Position numbers and translations under genes: made by a program. The notes below the pieces were generated by a model. That model was not told the DNA's origin. It saw only the letters and a list, made by a program, of their open reading frames with translations, and did not search any database. A stretch of 64,000 nucleotides of DNA from Paracoccus isoporae (lineage in GTDB: Bacteria; Pseudomonadota; Alphaproteobacteria; Rhodobacterales; Rhodobacteraceae), in contig NZ_FNAH01000005.1 of the NCBI RefSeq assembly GCF_900101865.1, forward strand, positions 62,001 to 126,000, read 5' to 3'. Positions 16,192 through 26,122 of the stretch are shown in pieces; position 1 is the stretch's first letter, and every line of letters begins with the position of its first letter.

Positions 16192-18486
16192 ATGAACATC
16201 GCCATCACCGACGGGCTGAAATTGTCGCCACCGGGTTTCGCCGCCGGGCTGGCGGCCTGGTCGCGCGAATACGGCACGCCGGGCGGTGCGAGCTGGGCCG
16301 GGATGGCCAACGCGGCGATCGTCCAGGCCGATCAGGATTTCGGCGCCTGTCTGGAGATCAGCAAGGTCGAGGATGTCACCCGCATCCGCTTCACCGGCGA
16401 GACGCCGCTGCCGCCCGGCACCTATCTGCGCGTCTCGGCGCGGCTGAAGGCGGTGGCGGGGCCGCGCCCCTCGGCCCGGATCGCGGGTTGGGCCGGGGAC
16501 GGGGCGCGCAGCCATGTCACCGGGCTGGACGAGATCGGCGCGGCCACGCAACTGCCCGATTACGGCCGCGTGGTCGAGATCAGCGCGATTGTCGGCAGCG
16601 GCCGGCGCGGCGGGGTCGACATGGTCTGGGGGGCGCGGCAGGTCTACGGTCATTTCGGGCTGGACCTGATCGGTGCGAATGGCGGCACGCTGCGCATCGA
16701 ATCGCTGAAGATCGAGGACGTGACCGGGGCCTTCCTGCGCGAGATGATGGATCTCGTCGATGTGCGCGACTTCGGAGCGGTCGGGGACGGGGTGACGGAT
16801 AATCGCGCGGCGTTCAAGGCGGCGGATGATGCGGCGAAGGGCCGGACGGTGGTGGTGCCTCAGGGAGTTTTCCGCATCGGCTCGGATCTGACGCTGAGCG
16901 CGCCGGTCCGCTTCACCGGCACGCTGAGCATGCCGCGCGCCGCCCGGCTGACGCTGATGGGCAGCTTCGACTATCCCAGCTATGCCGCCGCTTTCGGGGA
17001 TGAGACCGAGGCGCTGAAACGCGCGCTGCAGGCGCTGTTCGGATATACCGATCACAGCGAACTGGACCTGCGCGGCCGCAAGATCGACCTGACCGAGCCG
17101 ATGGTGATGACCGCGCTGTCGCCCGGCCTGACGAAGTTCCGCAATCGCCGGGTGATCTGCAACGGGCAGATCAACATCGTGGACGGGCCGAAATGGCAGA
17201 GCCGGGTGGTGCAGTCGCAGGCGCGATACGACGCGGCGCGCCCCGAGATCCTGACCAATGTGGTCAATGTCGCCAATATCGAGATCGGCAGCCATATCTC
17301 CGGCCCCGGCGTCGGGCGCGAGGTCTATGTGAAGGCGAAGAATGTCGGCGCGCAGACGCTGACCCTGTCGCAGCCGCTGCATGGCGGGTCGGGCACGAGG
17401 CAATACCGGTTCGAGCGGTTCCGCTATGCCTTCGATTTCCTGGGCATGGAGAGCTGCTCGCATGTGAATTTTGCCGATCTGGAGATCTCGCTGAACGGCA
17501 AGGCCAGCTTCCTGATGCTTCCGGCAGACGGGCTGTTGTTCAATATCCGCGACTGCTACGTGGCCGGACCGCGCGACCGGGGCATAACCTCGGCCGGGCG
17601 GGGCTGCCAGGGGATGCAGGTGGATCGCTGCCAGTTCATGTCCAACGAGATGCATCTGAACGCGCAGGACCGCCGCAGCGTCGCGATCAATGTCAACGCC
17701 AACGACACCAAGATCCGCGAGAACCGCTTTGTCCGCTTCGGCTGTTTCATGGTGGCGGACGGCACCGGGCATCTGATCGTCGGCAATCACTGGTTCCAGG
17801 GCGATGACGCGCAGAGCGGCAAGCGGGTGCCGGGGCTGGTGCTGACGCGGACCAATTGCAAGACGGTCATCACCGGCAATTACATCGACAATTGCCTGAT
17901 CGAATGGACCAATGAATATGCACCCGTGCCGGCATTCGGGCAGAACTCCTATTCCTTCGGCGGGCTGTCGATCACCGGCAATCATTTCACCGTGCATGAG
18001 GTGCTGAAGGATTTCGCCTGGATCTCGGTCAAGCCGTTTGGTGCCGGGCATTTCATCCACGGGCTGAGCGTGACCAACAATGTCTTTCTTGTCGGCGGCA
18101 ACAAGATCGACCGGGTGGAGAAGATCGACACCAGCCATGCGGCGATGAACCTGTCGCGGATGCGCAACATCCTGTTTGCCGGCAATACCTATAACGGGGT
18201 GCTGGACTATGTCGCCAACCCGGTGCAGATCACCCATGAGCAGCCTGCCGCCCAGGCAAGCTGGGTGGTGCCGGTGGCGCGCCATCTGCCGTTCCGGGCG
18301 CGGGCCAAGCATGTCGACTCGCTGACCGCGGCCTCGCGCATCGACGCGGCGGATGGCAGCCGGCTGACGGAGATGCCCTGGGTGCGCAGCCAGCAGGGGC
18401 CGGGTGGCGGCAATCTGCAGGTCGAATGGTCGCGGCCTGCGCGCGGCAAGGTGGTGATCCGGGCGCGGATGGACGAGCCGAACTGA
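16192..18486 (+). CDS. Right-handed beta-helix protein, pectate-lyase-3/GH28-related
   Basis: A 764-residue protein. Residues 1-180 form an unrecognised beta-rich N-terminal domain. Near residue 190 is the hallmark DVRDFGAVGDGVTDNRAAF that opens pectate-lyase-3-type beta-helices, and Asn-rich rungs continue to about residue 700 (NCKTVITGNYIDN, SITGNHFTVHE). No signal peptide or membrane segment is visible, although such folds usually act outside the cell. The same fold is used by phage tailspikes and by polysaccharide lyases or hydrolases. I cannot assign a substrate or catalytic residues. It is monocistronic and ends in a strong terminator. Confidence 0.75.
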   Translation: MNIAITDGLKLSPPGFAAGLAAWSREYGTPGGASWAGMANAAIVQADQDFGACLEISKVEDVTRIRFTGETPLPPGTYLRVSARLKAVAGPRPSARIAGWAGDGARSHVTGLDEIGAATQLPDYGRVVEISAIVGSGRRGGVDMVWGARQVYGHFGLDLIGANGGTLRIESLKIEDVTGAFLREMMDLVDVRDFGAVGDGVTDNRAAFKAADDAAKGRTVVVPQGVFRIGSDLTLSAPVRFTGTLSMPRAARLTLMGSFDYPSYAAAFGDETEALKRALQALFGYTDHSELDLRGRKIDLTEPMVMTALSPGLTKFRNRRVICNGQINIVDGPKWQSRVVQSQARYDAARPEILTNVVNVANIEIGSHISGPGVGREVYVKAKNVGAQTLTLSQPLHGGSGTRQYRFERFRYAFDFLGMESCSHVNFADLEISLNGKASFLMLPADGLLFNIRDCYVAGPRDRGITSAGRGCQGMQVDRCQFMSNEMHLNAQDRRSVAINVNANDTKIRENRFVRFGCFMVADGTGHLIVGNHWFQGDDAQSGKRVPGLVLTRTNCKTVITGNYIDNCLIEWTNEYAPVPAFGQNSYSFGGLSITGNHFTVHEVLKDFAWISVKPFGAGHFIHGLSVTNNVFLVGGNKIDRVEKIDTSHAAMNLSRMRNILFAGNTYNGVLDYVANPVQITHEQPAAQASWVVPVARHLPFRARAKHVDSLTAASRIDAADGSRLTEMPWVRSQQGPGGGNLQVEWSRPARGKVVIRARMDEPN

Positions 18487-18506
18487 TCCGGGCCGGAAGC
18501 TGCTGC

Positions 18507-19019
18507 TCAATCCCCCCGGCGCACGCGCTCCGGGGGGATTTTCAGATCATCCGCGCTCAGCCGGCAGGCCCGGCCGAAGCCGGCATTCAGCAGCCCGCCC
18601 TGCGGCTCCAGCCGCCAGAAGCGGAAATCCGGCAGCGTTGCATAGACCCGCGCCTTCGGGTTCCGGGCCAGCCAGGCCCGCATCCGGGCGGGGTTGCGCG
18701 CATCGTCGCGGGGTTGCGGAACGGCGATGACCTGAAGGCTGAGGCGGGGCCGGGTCATGGCCTCGCCCGAGGCGCGCGCATCCTCGATCAGCAGACCGGC
18801 CTGCCGGGTATCAGTCAGCAGTCGCGAATGGATCGCGATGGCCGACAGCCAGCCCATCGGCGTGCCGTCCAGATCGGGCTGGGCCGCGATGCGGGACAGG
18901 TGCGGCGCGCCGTGCGCGGGGTCGGTCACGGCCAGAACGGCGTGCTGCATCTGCGCGATCAGCCGCCGGGCAAGCTGGCGCGCGTCCTCATCCACATCCA
19001 GAAGCGGGTTTGTCGTCAT
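18507..19019 (-). CDS. Pyridoxamine 5'-phosphate oxidase-fold (HugZ-like) protein
   Basis: About 170 residues from the ATG at 19019; a longer start at 19073 exists but adds a basic, poorly supported stretch. The protein shows the split beta-barrel PPOX/FMN-binding fold: LIAQMQHAVLAVTD opens it, then GTPMGWLSAIAIHSRLL, and the C-terminal VYATLPDFRFWRLEP segment. Relatives include flavin-dependent oxidases and HugZ-type heme-degrading proteins; no specific activity can be claimed. Its last codons and stop lie within the left arm of the terminator of the convergent beta-helix gene. Upstream is the shared AT-rich region divergent to acs. Confidence 0.8.
   Translation of the reverse strand: MTTNPLLDVDEDARQLARRLIAQMQHAVLAVTDPAHGAPHLSRIAAQPDLDGTPMGWLSAIAIHSRLLTDTRQAGLLIEDARASGEAMTRPRLSLQVIAVPQPRDDARNPARMRAWLARNPKARVYATLPDFRFWRLEPQGGLLNAGFGRACRLSADDLKIPPERVRRGD
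18509..18543 (+). terminator. Strong intrinsic terminator of the beta-helix gene
   Basis: An 11-bp perfect stem (AATCCCCCCGG, 18509-18519, pairing with CCGGGGGGATT, 18530-18540) with a 10-nt loop, followed by TTT. It lies 22 nt after the stop of the beta-helix gene. The left arm overlaps the stop codon of the convergent PPOX gene. Confidence 0.8.
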
Positions 19020-19087
19020 GGGCTTACGCTGCCTTGCCGGAAGGCGGGCGGCAAGCCCCGTCATTGCGCTCACGCCGCTGTGAATTG

Positions 19088-19128
19088 TTTACAAAACCGG
19101 CGTTGATTTCGTCAACGAATTTACAAAA
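19088..19128. promoter_or_regulatory. Putative acs operator: two TTTACAAAA repeats flanking an inverted repeat
   Basis: In the AT-rich gap upstream of acs, TTTACAAAA occurs at 19088-19096 and again at 19120-19128, 32 bp apart (about three helix turns). Between them is CGTTGA-N5-TCAACG (19101-19117). TTTACAAA differs by one base from TTTGCAAA, the site class bound by RamB/ScfR-type regulators of acetate and short-chain acyl-CoA metabolism. Assignment to that regulator family is inference. Confidence 0.45.
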
Positions 19129-19255
19129 TTATCCAATAATAAAAATGCTTTATGGCGGCAATTCATTGTGATTTACTTTGCCGCAACATCTGATCCGTCA
19201 ATCGCCGCCGGCCGCGTGTCCGGCGTGCATAGATTTCAAATGGGGGGAGATTGCC

Positions 19256-21211
<1,956 letters not shown>

Positions 21212-21230
21212 ACGGTCCCGGCCATCGCCC

Positions 21231-21255
21231 CCCGCGCGTCGCCGCCGCGCGCGGG
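21231..21255 (+). terminator. GC-rich hairpin between acs and the DUF4212 gene
   Basis: CCCGCGCG (21231-21238) pairs perfectly with CGCGCGGG (21248-21255) over a 9-nt loop, 20 nt after the acs stop. There is no T-run, so full termination is unlikely. A 3'-end stabiliser or partial attenuator that sets acs mRNA above the transporter mRNA would fit. Confidence 0.4.
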
Positions 21256-21304
21256 AAGGGCGAAGAACAGGGCGGCGGTTCTCACATGGGAGGAACCTGG
21301 GGAC

Positions 21305-21562
21305 ATGAGTGACAAGCAAGCCACCAATGCCTATTGGCGGGCCAATCTGAAGATCATCTATATCTGCATCGCCATCTGGGCGCTTGTATCCTACGGCTTC
21401 GCCATCATCTTCCGCCCGCTCATCAGCGGCATCGCGGTCGGCGGCACCGATCTGGGGTTCTGGTTCGCCCAGCAGGGCGCGATCCTGGTCTTCATCGTGC
21501 TGATCTTCACCTATGCCTGGCGCATGAACAAGCTCGACCGCGAGCATGGGGTGGAGGAGTAA
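21305..21562 (+). CDS. DUF4212 small subunit of sodium:solute symporter
   Basis: An 85-residue inner-membrane protein with two hydrophobic helices (about residues 17-40 and 51-73) and the family's opening YWRANLKIIY. DUF4212 proteins are encoded directly before large SSS-family symporters and are regarded as their small partner. Here the large subunit starts 1 nt after its stop. GGAGG precedes the ATG. With acs upstream, acetate or another monocarboxylate is a reasonable but unproven substrate. Confidence 0.9.
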   Translation: MSDKQATNAYWRANLKIIYICIAIWALVSYGFAIIFRPLISGIAVGGTDLGFWFAQQGAILVFIVLIFTYAWRMNKLDREHGVEE

Positions 21563-21563
21563 G

Positions 21564-23375
21564 ATGAGCCAGTTTACCCTTAACCTGATCTTTATCGGGC
21601 TCAGCTTTGCGCTGTATATCGGCATCGCCATCTATGCGCGCGCCGGCTCGACCAGCGAATTCTATGCCGCGAACCGGGGCGTCAGCCCGGTGATGAACGG
21701 CATGGCCACCGCCGCGGACTGGATGTCGGCCGCCTCCTTCATCTCCATGGCCGGGCTGATCGCCTTCACCGGCTATGACAACTCCACCTATCTGATGGGC
21801 TGGACGGGCGGCTATGTGCTGCTGGCGATGCTGCTGGCGCCTTATTTGCGGAAATTCGGCAAGTTCACGGTGCCGGAATTCATTGGAGACCGCTTCTATT
21901 CGCGCACCGCGCGGATCATCGGCGTGGTCTGCCTGCTGATCATCTCGATTACTTACGTGATCGGGCAGATGACCGGGGTGGGCGTGACCTTCTCGCGCTA
22001 CCTGGAGGTCTCGAACTCCACCGGGTTGTGGATCGGGGCGGCGATCGTGTTCTGCTATGCGGTTCTGGGCGGCATGAAGGGCATCACCTATACGCAGGTG
22101 GCGCAATATGTCGTGCTGATCATCGCCTATACGATCCCGGCGATCTTCATCGCGCTGCAACTGACCGGGCATTTCCTGCCGCAGACGGGTCTGTTCGGCA
22201 CGCTGAACGGGACCGACACCAAGTTCCTGACCAAGCTGGACCAGGTGGTGACGGATCTGGGCTTCCGCGAATATACCGCGCATCACACCTCGACGCTGGA
22301 CATGGTGCTGTTCACGCTGGCGCTGATGATCGGCACGGCGGGTCTGCCGCATGTCATCATCCGCTTCTTCACCGTGCCGAAAGTCGCGGATGCGCGGAAA
22401 TCGGCGGGCTGGGCGCTCGTCTTCATCGCGCTGCTTTACACCGTGGCCCCGGCCGTGGGGGCGATGTCGCGCTTCAACCTGACCACCACCATGTGGCCGG
22501 GCGCCGAGGCGGGCGAGACCTTCAGCCAGCCGGCGGTGACGCTTGAATCCATCGAAAACGATGAGGACAAGCAATGGATGCGCAACTGGCAGGTCACCGG
22601 GCTTCTCAACTGGGAAGACAAGAACGGCGACGGCATGATCCAGTACTACAACGAAGCCGGCGAGAGCGAGGCCTTGTCGGCCGCGATCGAGGAGCAGGGT
22701 CTGGCGGGTAATGAGCTGACCACGGTGAACAACGACATCATGGTTCTGGCCAACCCGGAAATCGCCAACCTGCCGGGATGGGTCATCGCCATCGTGGCGG
22801 CGGGCGGCCTGGCGGCGGCCTTGTCCACGGCGGCGGGGCTGTTGCTCGCGATCTCGGGTGCCGTGTCGCATGACCTCGTCAAGGGCTGGCTGGCACCGGA
22901 TATCAGCGAGAAGGGCGAGCTGAACGCGGCCCGGATCTCGATGGCTGTGTCGATTCTCGTGGCGACGATCCTAGGGCTGAACCCGCCGGGATTTGCCGCG
23001 CAGACCGTGGCGCTTGCCTTCGGGCTTGCGGCATCGTCGATCTTCCCGGTGCTGATGATGGGGATCTTCTCGACCCGCATCAACAAGCAGGGGGCGATCT
23101 GGGGGATGCTGGCCGGGATCATCTCCACGCTGATGTATATCTTCGCCTACAAGGGGTTCCTGTTCATCGCGGGCACCAACCTGTTCGAGGATAACGCGGC
23201 AAGCTGGATGTTCGGCATCTCGCCGGCCTCCTTCGGGGTGATCGGGGCGCTGATCAATTTCGGCGTGGCCTATTTCGTGTCGAACGCGACCGAGGAGCCG
23301 CCGGCGGAGATCGTCGAGCTGGTCGAATCGATCCGCGTGCCGCGCGGGGCCGGTGCGGCGACCGCCCATCACTGA
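21564..23375 (+). CDS. Sodium:solute symporter family protein (ActP-like, VC_2705 subfamily)
   Basis: Inner-membrane Na+-coupled transporter of 603 residues with about 13 hydrophobic segments. The core SSS features are present (STSEFYAANRGVSP near residue 30, then ADWMSAASFISMAGL). Between two transmembrane blocks is a hydrophilic insert at about residues 310-395 that carries an EF-hand-like loop, DKNGDGMI, at 352-359. The start at 21564 is preceded by GGAGG. It sits in a run with acs, DUF4212 and the DUF294 protein, so acetate or another short organic acid is the likely cargo (inference from context). Confidence 0.92.
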   Translation: MSQFTLNLIFIGLSFALYIGIAIYARAGSTSEFYAANRGVSPVMNGMATAADWMSAASFISMAGLIAFTGYDNSTYLMGWTGGYVLLAMLLAPYLRKFGKFTVPEFIGDRFYSRTARIIGVVCLLIISITYVIGQMTGVGVTFSRYLEVSNSTGLWIGAAIVFCYAVLGGMKGITYTQVAQYVVLIIAYTIPAIFIALQLTGHFLPQTGLFGTLNGTDTKFLTKLDQVVTDLGFREYTAHHTSTLDMVLFTLALMIGTAGLPHVIIRFFTVPKVADARKSAGWALVFIALLYTVAPAVGAMSRFNLTTTMWPGAEAGETFSQPAVTLESIENDEDKQWMRNWQVTGLLNWEDKNGDGMIQYYNEAGESEALSAAIEEQGLAGNELTTVNNDIMVLANPEIANLPGWVIAIVAAGGLAAALSTAAGLLLAISGAVSHDLVKGWLAPDISEKGELNAARISMAVSILVATILGLNPPGFAAQTVALAFGLAASSIFPVLMMGIFSTRINKQGAIWGMLAGIISTLMYIFAYKGFLFIAGTNLFEDNAASWMFGISPASFGVIGALINFGVAYFVSNATEEPPAEIVELVESIRVPRGAGAATAHH

Positions 23376-23383
23376 GTGTCACC

Positions 23384-23417
23384 GCCGCGTCCCCTGCCGG
23401 GGGGGCGCGGCATCTTT
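23384..23417 (+). terminator. Terminator-like hairpin between the symporter and the DUF294 gene
   Basis: GCCGCG-T-CCCC (23384-23394) can pair with GGGG...CGCGGC (through 23411), followed by ATCTTTT. It starts 9 nt after the symporter stop and ends just before the next start at 23432, so it may attenuate expression of the signalling genes downstream. Confidence 0.5.
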
Positions 23418-23431
23418 TGCGCAGGGGCGAG

Positions 23432-25243
23432 ATGGACCCGATCCAGCAGTTTCTTTCCAGCATTCACCCCTATGATGCCCTGCCGGAGGACGAGCTGGCC
23501 CGTGTGGCCGGTTCCTTCGCCCGCAGGGAGTGGCAGGACGGCGAGACCGTCTATACCGAAGGCGCCCCGCTCGACGGGCTGTATCTGATCCAGACCGGGC
23601 AGGTCGAAGTCACGGATGGCAATGGCGGGCTGGTTTCGCAGCTTGGCCGGGGCAACAGCTTCGGGGAACGCGGGCTTCTGGCCGAAGGGCGCGCGGCCAC
23701 GACGGCGCGGGTGACGCGGGCGGGGGCGCTGCTGATGCTGCCTGCGGCCGAGTTTCATCGCCTGATGCGGGACAGCCCGGCCTTCGCGCGCTTCTTTCGG
23801 CGCGGCGGCGCGGTGTCGCGCGGCGGGGCGGATATTGCGGCGCTGAAGGTGGCGGATCTGCTGGGGCGCGATCCGGTCGCCACCGGCCCGCAGACCCCGA
23901 TTGCCGAGGCGGCGCGGATCATGCGCGATGCCGGGGTGTCCTCACTGGGGATCACCGATGAGGCGGGCGGGCTGCTGGGTCTGGTGACGATCCGCGACAT
24001 GTCGAACCGGGTCGTGGCGGAGGGGCGCGCGCTGTCGGGCCCCGTGCAAGACATCATGACCGCAGATCCGGTCAGCCTGCCGCCCTCGGCGCTCGGCTCG
24101 GACGTGCTGAACACCATGATGGAGCGGCGCGTCGGACATCTGCCGGTGGTCGAGGCGGGGCGGTTTGTCGGCATGGTCACCCAGACCGATCTGACGCGGT
24201 TGCAGGCGATTTCCGGCTCGGCCCTGATCCGCGAGGTGGCGCAGGCCGAGACGGTCGCCGAGATGGCGCAGATCACCGCGCGCATTCCCGATCTGCTGGT
24301 CACGCTGGTCGCCGCCCATCAGCGCCATGAAATCGTGACGCGGCTGATTACCGATGTGGCCGACGCGGTGACGCGCCGCCTGCTGTCGCTGGCCGAGGCA
24401 CGGCTGGGTCCGCCGCCCGCGCCCTATCTGTGGGCGGCCTGCGGCAGCCAGGGGCGGCAGGATCAGACCGGGGTGTCGGATCAGGACAATATCCTGATCC
24501 TGTCGGATGGCACCGACCCCGATGATCCCTATTTCACCGAGCTGGCGCGGTTTGTCAGCGACGGGCTGGATGCGGCGGGCTATGTCTATTGCCCTGGCGA
24601 CATGATGGCCACCAACCCGCGATGGCGGCAGCCCCGCGCGGTGTGGCGCGACTATTTCCGCGGCTGGATCGAACGCACCTCGCCCGAGGCGCAGATGCTG
24701 GCCTCGGTCATGTTCGATCTGCGCGCCATCGGCGGCGCGGCCGATCTGCTGGCCGGGCTTCAGGCCGAGACGCTGGAGATGGCGTCCGAGAACTCGATCT
24801 TCGTGGCGCATATGACCGCCAATGCGCTGAAGCACCAGCCGCCGCTCGGGCTGATCCGCGGATTTGCGACGATCCGGTCGGGCGAGCATCAGGGCCATAT
24901 CGACATGAAGATGAACGGGGTGGTGCCGGTGGCGGATCTGGCGCGGGTCTATGCGCTTCAGGGGCGGCTTGCGCCGGTCAACACCCGCGCCCGGCTGGAG
25001 GCGGCAGAGGATGCGGGCGTCATCTCCGGCAGCGGGGCGCGTGATCTCATCGCCGCCTATGACCTGATCCAGACATTGCGGCTGGAAAACCAGGCCGCAC
25101 TCGTTCGGGCGGGGCGGCGGCCGGATAATTTCCTGTCGCCCTCCAATCTGCCGGATTTCGAACGCAGCCATCTGCGCGATGCCTTCGTGGTGGTGCGCAC
25201 CATGCAGTCATCGCTCGGCCACGGGAAGGGAGTCCTGACATGA
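23432..25243 (+). CDS. cNMP-binding / CBS pair / DUF294 nucleotidyltransferase-like protein
   Basis: A 603-residue cytoplasmic protein with four parts: a cyclic-nucleotide-binding-type domain (about 10-130, GNSFGERGLLAEGRAA), two CBS domains (about 145-270), a GlnD-like DUF294 nucleotidyltransferase (about 290-430) and its helical C-terminal partner (to about 600). The nucleotidyltransferase loop is GSQGRQDQ (338-345), with the acidic pair Asp350/Asp352 in SDQDN. Such proteins commonly sit beside SSS acetate transporters and DnaQ-type exonucleases, and are thought to sense nucleotides and modify an unknown target. The stop overlaps the next start (ATGA). Target and reaction unknown. Confidence 0.88.
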   Translation: MDPIQQFLSSIHPYDALPEDELARVAGSFARREWQDGETVYTEGAPLDGLYLIQTGQVEVTDGNGGLVSQLGRGNSFGERGLLAEGRAATTARVTRAGALLMLPAAEFHRLMRDSPAFARFFRRGGAVSRGGADIAALKVADLLGRDPVATGPQTPIAEAARIMRDAGVSSLGITDEAGGLLGLVTIRDMSNRVVAEGRALSGPVQDIMTADPVSLPPSALGSDVLNTMMERRVGHLPVVEAGRFVGMVTQTDLTRLQAISGSALIREVAQAETVAEMAQITARIPDLLVTLVAAHQRHEIVTRLITDVADAVTRRLLSLAEARLGPPPAPYLWAACGSQGRQDQTGVSDQDNILILSDGTDPDDPYFTELARFVSDGLDAAGYVYCPGDMMATNPRWRQPRAVWRDYFRGWIERTSPEAQMLASVMFDLRAIGGAADLLAGLQAETLEMASENSIFVAHMTANALKHQPPLGLIRGFATIRSGEHQGHIDMKMNGVVPVADLARVYALQGRLAPVNTRARLEAAEDAGVISGSGARDLIAAYDLIQTLRLENQAALVRAGRRPDNFLSPSNLPDFERSHLRDAFVVVRTMQSSLGHGKGVLT

Positions 25244-25746
25244 ACCAGATCAGCGGGGTCGGGGCCGATCTGCTTGGCGTGTTTGCCGTGGCCATCGGCG
25301 CGGCCGCATTGCTCTACGCGCTGTCCCACGCGCTGCGCGCGGCGCGACGGCCGCTGCCGACCTGGGTGCTGCCGGCGGGGATCGGGGCGTCGATGCTGAT
25401 CTATGCCACATGGAACGAATATAGCTGGGCCAGCCGCATCAAGGCGCAGCTTCCCGAGCGGGTGCAGGTGGTCGCGGAAGGCACCGGGCGCAGCGGGTTG
25501 CGGCCCTGGACCTTCGTGGTCGCGCCGACCTCGCGTCTGGCGCTGATCGACCCGCAGGCGGTGCGCGATGACGGACAGGGGGCGCAGATCGTGCCGGTGA
25601 TCCTGGTCGAACGCTGGAAACGCAGTGTCACGGTCGAACAGGGGGTCGATTGCGCGGCCGGGCGGACCCGCGCCCCCGATGCCGACTGGCAGCCGGCCGC
25701 GCCCGGCGATCCTGCCTTCGCCGCGATCTGCGGGCAGGGCGGCTGA
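25240..25746 (+). CDS. Hypothetical membrane-anchored protein
   Basis: A 168-residue protein with two N-terminal hydrophobic helices (about residues 8-32 and 42-59) and a soluble C-terminal domain of about 110 residues (RPWTFVVAPTSRLALID, then VILVERWKRSVTV) with two Cys near the end. I do not recognise a named family. It overlaps the DUF294 gene by 4 nt and is followed after 1 nt by the receiver gene, so it is a fixed member of this operon. A role at the membrane in the same pathway is inference. Confidence 0.7.
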   Translation: MNQISGVGADLLGVFAVAIGAAALLYALSHALRAARRPLPTWVLPAGIGASMLIYATWNEYSWASRIKAQLPERVQVVAEGTGRSGLRPWTFVVAPTSRLALIDPQAVRDDGQGAQIVPVILVERWKRSVTVEQGVDCAAGRTRAPDADWQPAAPGDPAFAAICGQGG

Positions 25747-25747
25747 C

Positions 25748-26122
25748 ATGGCCCGGATCATGGTCATCGAGGACGAGGACAACATTGCCTTCGCGCTCGA
25801 TTTCCTGCTGACGCGGGACGGGCATGACCATGCCCGGCTGGCCAGTGGCGGCGGCGCCATCGCGGCGCTGCGCGAGATGCGGCCGGACCTGGTGCTGCTC
25901 GACGTGATGCTGCCCGAGAAATCCGGCTATCAGATCGTGCAGGAGATGCGCGAGGATGCCGATCTGCGCGCGGTGCGGGTGCTGCTGATGACGGCGCGGG
26001 GATCGGCGCTGGAACGGCGCAAGGGGCTGGCGCTCGGCGCGGACGGGTTCATCGCCAAGCCGTTTGAATTGTCGGAATTGCGCGCCGAGATGGCGCGGGT
26101 GCTGGCGGCCGGAGCATGCTGA
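25748..26122 (+). CDS. Single-domain response regulator (receiver only)
   Basis: A 124-residue CheY-like receiver with no output domain. All key residues are present: acidic pair in IEDED (8-10), phosphoacceptor Asp52 in LVLLDVMLPEKSG, Thr82 in LLMTAR and Lys104 in AKPFE. The start at 25748 comes 1 nt after the preceding stop; an in-frame ATG at 25625 lies inside the previous gene. The next gene encodes a degenerate sensor-kinase-like module fused to an exonuclease and overlaps this stop. Since that kinase looks inactive, the phosphodonor and the output are open questions. Confidence 0.9.
   Translation: MARIMVIEDEDNIAFALDFLLTRDGHDHARLASGGGAIAALREMRPDLVLLDVMLPEKSGYQIVQEMREDADLRAVRVLLMTARGSALERRKGLALGADGFIAKPFELSELRAEMARVLAAGAC

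Noticed and set aside
16192..18486. Prophage or tailspike island around the beta-helix gene
   Set aside because: Flanking genes are lysS and a PPOX-fold protein. There is no integrase, capsid, tail or lysis gene and no attachment-site repeat.
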